From Aurifilum marmelostoma (taxonomy: Eukaryota > Ascomycota > Sordariomycetes > Diaporthales > Cryphonectriaceae), in contig JAMXSV010000028.1 of assembly GCA_027559495.1 (NCBI GenBank), positions 2,046,001 through 2,110,000 of the forward strand: DNA of 64,000 bases, written 5' to 3'. Every line of letters starts with the position of its first letter. Positions within the stretch are counted from its first letter, which is position 1. The position numbers and the translations under genes were made by a program. The notes beneath the pieces are model-generated. The model was not told the origin of the DNA. It was given only the letters and a program-made list of their open reading frames with translations, and did not search any database. This document shows positions 21,596 through 31,733 of this stretch, piece by piece.

Positions 21596-21916
21596 ATGCA
21601 GTTCACCATTGCCATCACTGCCCTCCTCGCCAGCCTGGCTGCCGCCTCTCCTGCTGCCAAGCGCACCGGCTATATCACTCTCGAGTACTGGGCCGCAGCA
21701 GACAACACCTTCACCGTGTCTGTGCCCATTGACGGGTCAGAGACCTACATCAGCTCCGATCTGAGCTTCACCTCCATCTCTTCCTGGTCCCCCGGCAACA
21801 CCGTCTGCCACTCCTACGGAGTCGACGGTTCTGATACCGTTCTGTACGGCAGCGAGTCTGATGTCCCCATTGGACCCCCCCAGGTCCAGACCTTCGCTAC
21901 CTGCGTGTATGCCTAA
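21596..21916 (+). CDS. Small secreted protein, effector-like
   Basis: A single exon of 106 residues. Residues 1-18 are a clear signal peptide (MQFTIAITALLASLAAAS), with a KR pair at about 21-22 that could be a Kex2 site. The mature part is small, rich in Ser, Thr, Tyr and Asp, and has two cysteines (in NTVCHSYG and FATCVYA) that could form one disulfide. The Kozak context (CAAAATGCA) and a TATA box with a pyrimidine/adenine-rich leader support expression. No known domain is recognised. Such proteins are often secreted during host contact, but no effector role can be shown from the sequence. Confidence 0.8.
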   Translation: MQFTIAITALLASLAAASPAAKRTGYITLEYWAAADNTFTVSVPIDGSETYISSDLSFTSISSWSPGNTVCHSYGVDGSDTVLYGSESDVPIGPPQVQTFATCVYA

Positions 21917-24900
21917 ATGTTTTCTCCCCGCTGCGGAGGATCATGTCTCCAAGAAAAGTGCCACTGCACCTTTGCATGCTAGCAGGCATTGGGTTCGTTC
22001 TGGGAACTATGGCTTGCTGCAACGAGACTTCTAAAGTCTATCATGAGAGGTCATGGCTTGAGTGATGGGGAATAAAACTTGGAACCTTTGGCTAGGAAAC
22101 TAGGAAGACTACCTGCCTGGTGGTAATCTCATATCAGTCTATTAGATGGGAAGAATTTTGGACAACACTCCTTAGAAAAGTCGACTATAATCAATTCGAA
22201 TTGCAATTCAGTCCTTAAGCCATATTGATCCTGTGCTATCGGCATGCAGACCATAAATATTCTTTTTCATCTGGAAAGAAGAGTTTGAAGTCCTTATGAT
22301 TCATTCCAGAGAGCTTAGGGTAGAGTTCCATGTCATTTTCAAAGGAATCATGATTGCAAAGACAAGAGTTGAGAAGATGATAACATAATCCAATTCAACT
22401 TTGGAAGGTTTTACAAATTATGCCAGAATTCAACTACACCTCTCTATATAAAGGATTATGTAAACTGATTATATTCGATAATCTATATTATTATAAGCCA
22501 AATCGAACTTCCTCACAAGACCTCAATTTTTAAGAGCATATACTTAATGTAGTAATTATTGAGTAGGATTATTTTTTGCAAACTGTGCTACAGGAAGAAG
22601 AGATACAATACTATTTCTGAAAGGCAATACAAGCTCGAAGACCTCTTATTATTTTGCACATGCTAATGCGGCTGCCAAAAGTTTCGATCTCCCGTAACTG
22701 ATCTCAGGAACATATGAAAAGTACTGTGACACTTTTGTGGCATCTACAATACCGCACCGATGACTTGATGCAGCAGCTTGTGCGGGCAGCAATCGCAAAT
22801 TCACGAGCTGTGTCTTGCACGTATTGAGGGCGTGTAATCGCTGAGAGCAATACAAGGCTTAGATTTAGACTACTGCCCTTATAGCCAATAAAGGTGCTGG
22901 GATGTCTAGACTCTAAGACGCAGTCTATCTCCTAAAATATGTACTAAGCGCAGAGCAAACCAGATGTCCCATGCTTAATCTTAGTAGGCTAGACAAAGTT
23001 AAGTGTATACCCAGACAATAGTTCTTGCTTCTATAAGCAACTACCCATATACATGCACAGGTGGAGGTCAACATAGGCCCGTCTCAATATGCAGAGGTAC
23101 AGACCATTCCAATATACTAACCTGCACAAATCAGGCTATCTAATGTCTGTGCTTGATGTCCCAATAGAGGCATCCGTGGATCCGATCTGATGATAGTGAT
23201 CTTGGCACCTTCGAACAAATAGGCCCGCACTGACAATGACTTTTTACCAGCTTTGTATTATCGATTATTAGACTAGGCTCTGCAAGAAGTGACCTTGCCC
23301 AGAGGTAGTGGCTCTTGCGATAAAATCTTTTCTGTTGATGTCAAGTGACACATTTTCCTGATTCTCAGACAAGACACATCAAGTTCACTTTCAGCTGATA
23401 GCTTTGGTCATGTCTTTGATTTCAGCAGTGATACTTGTGTCATACCGAGGTAGTCAGGTTTTGATCTCACAAAATAGGCTTCTCTGTGGACGCAAGCCCT
23501 AGCTCTGAAAATATAGCTTGAAGAAATTGCCTTGTGGCCACCACCCAGGCTTTGGTGGAAATGATGGTGAGTCATCGTCACAGGACATGTTGTAGTTTTT
23601 CAAATGCAAAGGAACCTGCATCAGGTTGTTGCTCCATTTGGTTGCCAGATAAGCCCAGCGCCCAAAACGGATGACAGAAGTGGGCTGGGTGCTGATCAAA
23701 AACCACACACGCCTTGTGCTGAGACTACAGTCCAGAGAAGGGGTGTCTTACTTATCCATCACGGTCGCGAGGGGAAATCTGAGGCCATAAACGAAACATC
23801 TCTAAGCCAGGCCCGTGAGTGGGAAACATTACGGCCATGACGGCCGTACGTGATGATTAATGTGGTGGGCTATAAGGCGGCGACCTGTCTCCCACTGACT
23901 GCTCACGAGTTAGTCAGCGACCTGACGGTCGTTCCCTGCACAGACTGACAGAGAAGGTCCCACATTACAAGGTGTGTCAACGATCTGTTGACCCCGGCGA
24001 GATGAAACGAGGCCTGAGGTTTTGACTGGGGCTGTTCTCCCCCACAGACATGGCTTTCCAATCCGTGCCTCAGGTTCATTTGACAGGCCTCAGAACATGA
24101 TAAGCATGTAGGACGTTGTTTGGGTCGAGATGAAAATGTCGGTGGAATCAAAATAGAAGCCACCGCCAGGGCATTGGCCGCAATGACGTGAGCACTGATG
24201 ATGGGTGAACTCGAGAGAGCCGTGTCCCCTCGAGGTCGACAAAGTGTGCTCAGGGTCTTTTGCCTCGGACCGTCAGCCGAAAACAGGCCTAGGCGAAACA
24301 GGCCAGGGGGTGGTAGCGTACTGTCTGCGAAGGGGACCTCGCACCCCTGATGTTAGCACCAGTACATGCTGTGCGGCGGGGCATCGCACACAAGGTCGAG
24401 GTAGCTCCGGGAGCTGCCGCTAATATCATGGCCCCTGCTCAGCTGCGTGGGGAGCTAGCCCGCCCGGGCCCAGGGCTTTCGTGAAGGCGACAAGCAGCAG
24501 CTTGAGGACACCTGGCAGAGTAAAACCACCTGCGCCAAACCGCCTAGGCCGCCTAGTCGATGCTTCTACCAACATCAACCAGATAGAGTTTTATACTCTC
24601 GTTCTTTTCCCGCCAGAAATCCCCTCTGGTTCTTCACCGACAACTCCTTCATCGATACGCGGTATTCATTTTTTTCTTCGTTTCTTTTTCTTCTTTCTTT
24701 TACCCTGAGCTGCTCTGCCGAGTCCCTGTCGCGACGCCGTCCTCTCCTCGCTTTAACCGCGTCAACAAAGGCTACTATTTCTAGAAAGCCGTTTTGTCTT
24801 CCCTCCCTCCCAGCTTGCGTCCTCGAGATACCCTGCGACACACTTTCTCTTCTCTTAGGCGCCCGTCCAGCAGGCCTGTCGCCAGAGACCCCTCCCGGCA

Positions 24901-24971
24901 GAGCTCCGAAACATAAAATTTGCCCTCATTATCTCGTCCAGCCGAGGTAGAGTTTCTTGATTTCCGTCGAC
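21917..24971. other. AT-rich gene-free block, then GC-rich promoter of ERV29
   Basis: From about 21950 to 23500 the base composition is visibly more AT-rich than the genes, most strongly at 22240-22620, with no coding frame above about 75 codons. From 23800 on it becomes GC-rich, and the last 300 nt are a pyrimidine-rich leader for the next gene. Confidence 0.55.
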
Positions 24972-26187
24972 ATGGCGACAATGCGAGGAAACGCGGGCGG
25001 CTACGGCATGGGAGCCCCAAGCTACGGTGGCGGCATGAACGACAGCTCCCAGGAGAGCAATGCCCTGGATGCCATCAGGCAACACACCAGCAAGATTGAG
25101 GACCTACTCGACAATGCCGCCGAGCCGGTTAAGCCGTACGTGGCTCTTGCCCTCTTCCCCGCGCGCTCAGCTTGACAAGGGGTTGTGGCGTTGCCCTTGG
25201 CGAGGGATGTCTCTGCTGACGCTGTCATAGCTACCTACCCGCAATTGGCCGGTTCCTGATCGTCGTGACCTTCCTCGAGGATGCCCTGCGCATAATAACA
25301 CAATGGAGCGACCAGCTCCTCTACCTACACGACTACCGTCACAGTGAGTACCCGTAGCCTGTCTCGAGATGACAATCTCCGGGGGGAGCGTCGCGATGCT
25401 GGGCCTGCCCCCCCCCCGCCCCCCAAGAAGCCAGCCAACTAACGCACACAACCGCCTCCAGTTCCCAGCGGTCTCACCCACCTCTTCCTCATCACGAACG
25501 TCATTGCCATGGCCGCCTGCTCCACGATGGTCATTGCTCGCAAGCACTCTGACTATGCCGTTGCCGGCCTCATTGGCGTCGTCATCACCCAAGCTCTCGG
25601 CTACGGCCTCATCTTCGACCTCAACTTCTTCCTGCGCAACCTGTCCGTCATGGGTGGTCTCCTGATGGTCCTCTCCGACTCGTGGGTGCGCAAGACCCAG
25701 GTCTTTGCCGGCCTCCCCCAGCTCGAGGAGAAGGATCGCAAGATGTACTTCCAGTTCGCTGGTCGCGTCCTGCTCATCTTCCTCTTCGTCGGCTTCGTCT
25801 TCAGTGGAACGTGGTCCATTGGCAGGGTCTTGGTCTCGATCGTTGGCCTCGTGGCTTGCGTCATGGTTGTTGTGGGCTTCAAGGCCAAGTGGAGCGCTAC
25901 GCTGCTGGTGGTCATTCTCAGCGTCTTCAACATCCTGGTGAACAACTTCTGGACTGTAAGCAATTTTTTTCTCTTCCCGTGGAGCTCATCAAGGCGGCAG
26001 CACCTGTGATGAATAAAAAGACACATTGCTAACGACAGGGTTCTTCCAGCTTCACGAGCACCACCCCCACAAGGATTTCGCCAAGTACGACTTCTTCCAG
26101 ATCCTCTCCATCGTCGGCGGTCTCCTGCTCCTTGTCAACAGCGGCCCCGGTCAGCTCAGCTACGACGAGAAGAAGAAGGTCTACTAA
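24972..26187 (+). CDS. erv29: Erv29/SURF4-family ER cargo receptor
   Basis: Four exons give 302 residues: 24972-25135, 25231-25343, 25462-25955 and 26050-26187. All junctions keep frame (donors GTACGT, GTGAGT, GTAAGC; acceptors TAG, CAG, CAG). The N-terminal 40 residues are Gly/Met-rich; after them come YLPAIGRFLIVVTFLEDALR and several membrane helices of the SURF4 fold, ending in the conserved HEHHPHKDFAKYDFFQ and LVNSGPGQLSYDE. The C-terminus is KKVY, a KKXX signal for COPI retrieval to the ER. Erv29 loads soluble cargo such as pro-alpha-factor and vacuolar hydrolases into COPII vesicles, and the same role is inferred here. A multi-pass ER-Golgi protein; identification is firm. Confidence 0.93.
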
Positions 26188-26765
26188 GAAGCCGCAGAAG
26201 CTTCAGCTGTGGGCGGGGTATGCAACTTCACATGACAGCTATGGTCGCGGATGCTGGAAGTTGGCCGTAGAGAGGGTTGGACTGGCGAAATCCTTCCCGC
26301 TTGTATGAGGTAGCGAAGACAAAATGAAGGTGTGACAAAACCAACAAACGGAACTCAGGATGGCAGGGTCAAGCAGTGGATATCATTTCAAGAGGGCGTT
26401 CATGGTCTAGTGGGGCGAACACAAAGTTTTATACATTGTTCAGAACATCTCTCCCTCGAGAACCTCCGGGTCTCACATCGTGTGAGTACGTGGCCCTGAA
26501 TAATGTATCTGACGTTCGAATGTGATCGTTATGACATGTCTCGTTGAGGACATTAGACCGCCTCCACCTTGGTGGGGAATGTATTCCTGCTTTCCCTTAC
26601 CATGATCTCGGTCTGTTATGATCTGCGCCGGTCCAGCTTAAGAGAACAGCAAGAACAAGAAAAAGAGGTAAAAATATCCAAAAAACAATCAAATGATGCG
26701 CCTAGACAGAAGTTCATCCCATTAGCCCTGCTACAAGTAAATCCGTCTCGGTTGTCTATGTAGTC
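26188..26765. other. 3' region between convergent genes
   Basis: Space between the plus-strand ERV29 gene and the minus-strand regulator; no gene seen. Confidence 0.55.
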
Positions 26766-28268
26766 TCAAGCAATCACCAGCCCCTCGACCGCCTGCCGCG
26801 CTATCCCGATGATCTTTCTGCACTGCGGCTCCTCGCCGTGACTCTGGATGCTGTGGTGCGCGGGTTTGCCGCACAGTCCCATCGGCGGGGCCACCCCGGC
26901 CTCGACCATGGCGTCAATATCGGCGTGCCTCCGAAGGCTCTTCTCGTCCATCTGCGAAACGAGATCGCGGAGGCCCATCTGTTGGAAATCGAGACCGCCG
27001 GGCTTGGCGCTCTTGCAGTCAACGCCATAGACATCCATCTTGAGGAGGGCGCGCACGGTCAGGCGCCAGGTGGCGGGACTCATGAACTGGTTCTCGTACA
27101 AGCTGGCAGTGGCACAGTGGCTCTCGTGGAAGGCGGTCCACATGCCGCCGTGCTCGGACAGCGAGAAGTGCAGGTCGGTGTGCGCCGCGATGGCGCGGGC
27201 GGTCTCGGCGTCGACCATTGCCAGGATCCGGTGGTAGGCGTCGGCGATGGAGGGGAGCAGAGCGCCCAGTATCATCATGTTCTGAAAGGTGGAGAGCGGG
27301 GCGACCATGGCTTTTTCTAGCGGCGGCGAGCATACCTGGCACTGGATGGCATCGTGTGCGGCACGTGCGGCTCCGCGGGCCACACGCATCGCAGGCATGA
27401 TCTCGGTTGGGAGGCGGCTGACGGAGTCCAAAGCTAGATAGAGATTGGCCAGACACGAGCAGGTCGGAGGCTGGAGGCATGGTACTGGGGAGGTTGGTAC
27501 GGTCGTCGCGGCTGTGAGCGTGTGAGTCGATGAGAGCGCAGGGTCGATGGCATGGAGCTCAGGTGGTGTAGCCCCTTGCGACGACAGACTGGGGGTATTG
27601 ATGGACGATGGGACGGATGGACCGTTCCCTCCTCCTGGTGGTGGTGGGTAGTGAGGGTCGAAGCTGATGTCAAAGTCCCAGATGGCCCGTTCAGCTAACA
27701 AGTTCACTGCTGGCGGCGGCGGCGGCGGCGGCGGTGTGCTCTCCTCCAAGGGCTCGTTGGACACGAAATGGGAGCCCAGCAGATCCAGAAGGGTCACATC
27801 TGTCATGTCGGTGTCGAGGAGCGGGCCTGTGAGCAAGTTCTGGTCGAAGATAATCGGGCCAAGGTCCTCTATAGGGCCACTGGGATCGTCGGAACTCGAT
27901 GTCATAGCCTTGTCGTCCTCTGTGGTGACGGGTGCTGCAAGTGGTTCACTGGCACTCGGGATGGTTGGGCGTTTTCTTGGTCTTCCCATTTGTTTCTGCG
28001 CCGAGTAGTGGCAGACGATGCCCTCCCTCTTACACCTAGCACATCCATCTGCCTCTTTGGTACATGCAAGCTTCCTGGCCCCTGTTGATTTTTTTTTTGG
28101 GGTAACGTCAGACAGGTATTCTCTGTTCTCGTTATACTTCTTCTTTCCCCGAGATCTGGCGAAGGGTGATCGACACGTACTGCACTCATCACAAGCGCGA
28201 TGCTTGGCTTGGGCGGATCCGATTCCCGGCTCAGTGTCCTTCCAGACCGGTTTAGCTGATGGAGCCAT
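26766..28268 (-). CDS. Zn2Cys6 transcription factor, AflR-like
   Basis: Two exons, 28268-28181 and 28081-26766, give 467 residues. Joining them creates a perfect binuclear zinc cluster, CX2CX6CX6CX2CX6C, with Cys26, 29, 36, 43, 46 and 53. The 99-nt intron (GTACGT...CAACAG, CTGAC branch point) lies inside the finger and is itself open in frame, so an unspliced reading gives 500 residues without a finger. A GRPRKRP basic patch follows at about 62-68. After a Pro/Ser linker with a polyPro run, the C-terminal half (LYLALDSVSRLP onward, ending RKIIGIARQAVEGL) resembles the AflR-type regulatory domain of sterigmatocystin/aflatoxin regulators. It should bind DNA in the nucleus. No secondary-metabolite cluster lies beside it here, so its targets are unknown. 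Confidence 0.87.
   Translation of the reverse strand: MAPSAKPVWKDTEPGIGSAQAKHRACDECSTCRSPFARSRGKKKYNENREYLSDVTPKKKSTGARKLACTKEADGCARCKREGIVCHYSAQKQMGRPRKRPTIPSASEPLAAPVTTEDDKAMTSSSDDPSGPIEDLGPIIFDQNLLTGPLLDTDMTDVTLLDLLGSHFVSNEPLEESTPPPPPPPPAVNLLAERAIWDFDISFDPHYPPPPGGGNGPSVPSSINTPSLSSQGATPPELHAIDPALSSTHTLTAATTVPTSPVPCLQPPTCSCLANLYLALDSVSRLPTEIMPAMRVARGAARAAHDAIQCQVCSPPLEKAMVAPLSTFQNMMILGALLPSIADAYHRILAMVDAETARAIAAHTDLHFSLSEHGGMWTAFHESHCATASLYENQFMSPATWRLTVRALLKMDVYGVDCKSAKPGGLDFQQMGLRDLVSQMDEKSLRRHADIDAMVEAGVAPPMGLCGKPAHHSIQSHGEEPQCRKIIGIARQAVEGLVIA
27712..27735. repeat. GGC trinucleotide repeat
   Basis: About eight GGC units on the plus strand encode a polyproline run in the linker of the minus-strand Zn2Cys6 factor. 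Confidence 0.8.
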
Positions 28269-29159
28269 TGCTATCCACAGAGAGAAGAGATGGGCCGAAT
28301 GGTAGTGTTCTTGATTCTAGGGACTGAAAGAGACGTGAGGACTTGGTCATGCGTGAGACATAGTCTGGAGCGAGGATCAAAAAGGAGAGACAAGGTGGTT
28401 TGAGAGACTGGTTTCTTTGACTAAGCGTTTTGTTTTGGCGAGACGCCTTTTGGCTGAGCTGGGTAGTGACAGGACCAGTAGGATTCTCGGCAGAAGGTGG
28501 CCGAACCAGGTGCCCAGCGTGCCCAGGTATTAATCTAGTCGCACTAGCCGCATCCGCACAATAAATCAGTCATCATCCGCGCGGCTTTAAGGAGGAAGTT
28601 ATGAGCCTGCACCGCCTGAGGATGTTGCCTAAATTCACTACTCCTAGGCACTTTCAAAGTCAGCCGTGACAAGGCAGTAAGTAGTATCATAGTTGTTGGG
28701 TGCGATCGTGCTCGCAAGATTTCATGTGATTCTGTAGTAAACCAAGGAAACCCTCGACAAGCCTTCATCGCACCACGAAGCCTACTAAGTCGAGAGTATC
28801 TATACAGGACTGTCAGGACAGATGCGGGTTGGCAGAAGCCATGCATCTGAGGGAAAATGTGTTGTTGACCATCAAGGTGCGCAAGGGCCAAAGAATGTCA
28901 GCGTCGATGTTAGGATTGGGATGAGTTCCTCCGGGGTCCCTCCCTCTGTGGAGTGTGCCCCTCCACCTGTGAGACGCCAGTGGGTACGTACCAAGAGCCT
29001 TTTGCTGCTACCACCGCCTTACTGCCTTTCGTTAGTCAGGTATTCCGCGGCAGAAAAAAAAAAAAGTTACTGTAGTATACCTTGTAAATTTCTTGTACAT
29101 CTCCATCCTGGGAGAGTCTTTCCTCAGCAAATCTACCCAGACCTTTGGACGCCGACAAA
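28269..29159. other. Divergent promoter region between the regulator and ERB1
   Basis: About 0.9 kb between divergent genes, with no supported ORF. It contains an A-tract at 29055-29066. Confidence 0.55.
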
Positions 29160-31733
29160 ATGAGATTACGGTCTGGCATCAAGACCCCGTCGGCGGAGGA
29201 GCCCAACAAATCTGCTGCCATGTCAAACGGAGGCACCCCAGACCTCAAACCCCAGCCATCTCTTGTCAGACGCGACCAACCAAGTCCCGCAAAGCGCAGT
29301 TCCTCGCCTAGGAAACGCAAAGCATCGCCCGTCCAGGTGGTCGAGGAAGAGGAGTCAGGGTCAGAGGCTAGCGGATTCGAGTCCGAAGATGAGATCGCCG
29401 AGCTCGAAGGAGCGCTGTCGGCTGGCGAGGACGACGATGATTCCGAAGCTGAGGATGCCGAGCCAGAGCACGATTCCGAAGACGAACAGGAAGATGGTGG
29501 TGATGACCATGCATCTGACGACGAGGGGTCAGAGGAGGACGATGCTCTACACAGCGATCATGTATCATCAGGCGAGGACGAGGCTCCTCGCAAGATCCCA
29601 TCGTTGAAGCCGGGCCAGGTGCCCGGACTCGATCCAGATGACCTGGACGATGGAGTTGAGGACCTGCGGAACTACAGGGTCGAGACCGATGCCCTTGGGA
29701 ACGAGAAATATGTCTATGACGAGATCGATCCCGTCTACGATTCCGACGACACGGACGCGAATGAGCCTGTCAACACCATCGGGAACATCAGCTTGAAGTT
29801 CTACGACTCCTTCCCTCACATCGGCTACGACATCAATGGCAAGAAGATCATGCGTCCCGCCGCAGGTGAAGCTTTGGATGCCCTCCTCGACAGCATCGAG
29901 GTACCCAAGGGGTGGACCGGCCTTACCGATCCTACAACCGGGAAGCCTCTGAACCTCAGCCAGGACGAGCTAGAGCTCATCAAGAAGATCCAGATGAACG
30001 AGCTCCCCCAGGACGGTTTCGATCCATATCCTGTATGTGCTCCCAGCGCAATCGCGATATAAAAGAATGCACAAAGATCACAGAAGCTAATGAATCTGCA
30101 GGAAACTGTCGAGTGGTTCACCAGTCATGAAGAGATCATGCCCCTGAGTGCGGCTCCTGAGCCCAAGCGCCGATTCCTTCCCTCCAAGAACGAACAGAAA
30201 CGAATCATGAAGCTGGTCCGCGCCATCAGGGAGGGCAGAATATTACCATACAAGCCACCAGAGGAGCGTGAGAAGGAGGAAGACGAGCAGGAGGAGGTCC
30301 ACTACGATCTGTGGAAGGACGAGCAGCCCAGAGACCCTCATGTCATGCACATACCGGCGCCGAAACTTGCACCTCCTGGCTACGACCTCAGCTACAACCC
30401 ACCACCAGAGTACCTGCCAACCGAGGAGGAGAGGAAGGCCTGGGAGGAGCAGGACCCAGAGGACCGCGAGAAGGAGTACCTGCCCAAGAAGTTCGATTCG
30501 TTACGAAAAGTGCCAGGGTACGACTTATTTGTCAAGGAACGATTCGAGCGCAGTCTGGACCTGTATCTTGCACCCCGTGTGCGGAAGAACAGACTCAACA
30601 TCGATCCGAACTCCCTTCTCCCCAAACTGCCCAGACCCGAGGACCTCAAGCCCTTCCCAACCGTGTGCCAGACCATCTTCCGCGGCCATGAGGGTCGTGT
30701 ACGGAGTCTCGCGGTCGATCCGAGCGGCTGCTGGCTGGCAACTGGCGGCGATGATGGAACAGCGCGCGTATGGGAGATCTTGACAGGACGGCAGGTCTGG
30801 AGTGTGAGGCTCAGCAGTGATGAGGCTGTGAACGTGGTCCGTTGGAGGCCGGCCAAGGATGCATTCATACTGGCTGCCGCCGCTGAGGAGGACATTTACT
30901 TGATGGTGCCTCCGGTGATCGATCCACAGATGGAGCAAACAAGCAGGGAGATTCTGGATGTCGGGTTTGGATATGCTGCCAGCGGCAAGGCTACCAACCC
31001 TGCAGTCGACAAGACCAAGGAGCCAGCGGCGAAATGGGCGCGCCCAGGCTCCAAGCTCGAGGACGAGGGAGTCCTGTTGAGGATCACTGTCCGGTCTATA
31101 GTCAAGGGCATCAGCTGGCACAGACGCGGCGACCACTTCTGTACCGTCTCCCCCACGGGTCAGCGCAGCTCTGTCGCCATCCACACACTCTCGAAGCACC
31201 TCACCCAGATCCCCTTCCGCAAACTGGCCGGCCTCGCACAGGCGGCCCACTTCCATCCGTCGCGCCCATTGTTCTTCGTCGCCACGCAGCGCATGATTCG
31301 CTGCTACGACCTGCAGAAGCTAGAGCTGATCAAGGTGATCCAGCCGGGCGCGCGGTGGATCTCATCCTTCGACATCCACCCTGGCGGGGACAACCTCATC
31401 TGCGGCAGTTATGACAGAAGGCTCCTCTGGCATGACATGGAGCTGTCGATGCGGCCCTACAAGACGATGCGGTTCCACCCCAAGGCCATCCGCGCCGTCA
31501 GGTATCACAAGGACTTGCCGCTGTTTGCGGACGCGTCTGACGACGGTTCTCTGCAGATCTTCCACGGCAAGGTGGTGACTGACCTCATGGAGAACGCGAC
31601 GATCGTGCCCCTCAAGACGCTGAGTGGTCACAAGGTGGTCAGCTCGCTAGGTGTTATGGACCTTGACTGGCATCCTAGAGAGCCTTGGCTGTTCTCGGCC
31701 GGCAGCGATGGAACCGCAAGGCTCTGGATGTAG
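29160..31733 (+). CDS. erb1: Ribosome biogenesis protein Erb1 (BOP1 family)
   Basis: Two exons, 29160-30032 and 30102-31733, give 834 residues. The intron of 69 nt (GTATGT...CTGCAG) falls at the conserved FDPYP/ETVEWFTS site. The N-terminal 150 residues are strongly acidic (Asp/Glu/Ser runs), followed by the BOP1N domain (RNYRVETDALGNEKYVYDEIDPVYDSDD..., GYDINGKKI, EYLPKKFDSLRKVPGYD). WD40 repeats begin at about 485 (FRGHEGRVRSLAVDPSG) and run to the last residues (DLDWHPREPWLFSAGSDGTARLW). Erb1 works with Nop7 and Ytm1 in maturation of the 60S subunit and processing of 27S pre-rRNA in the nucleolus. ATG at 29160 is the first in frame; a second Met is 20 codons downstream. Confidence 0.95.
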
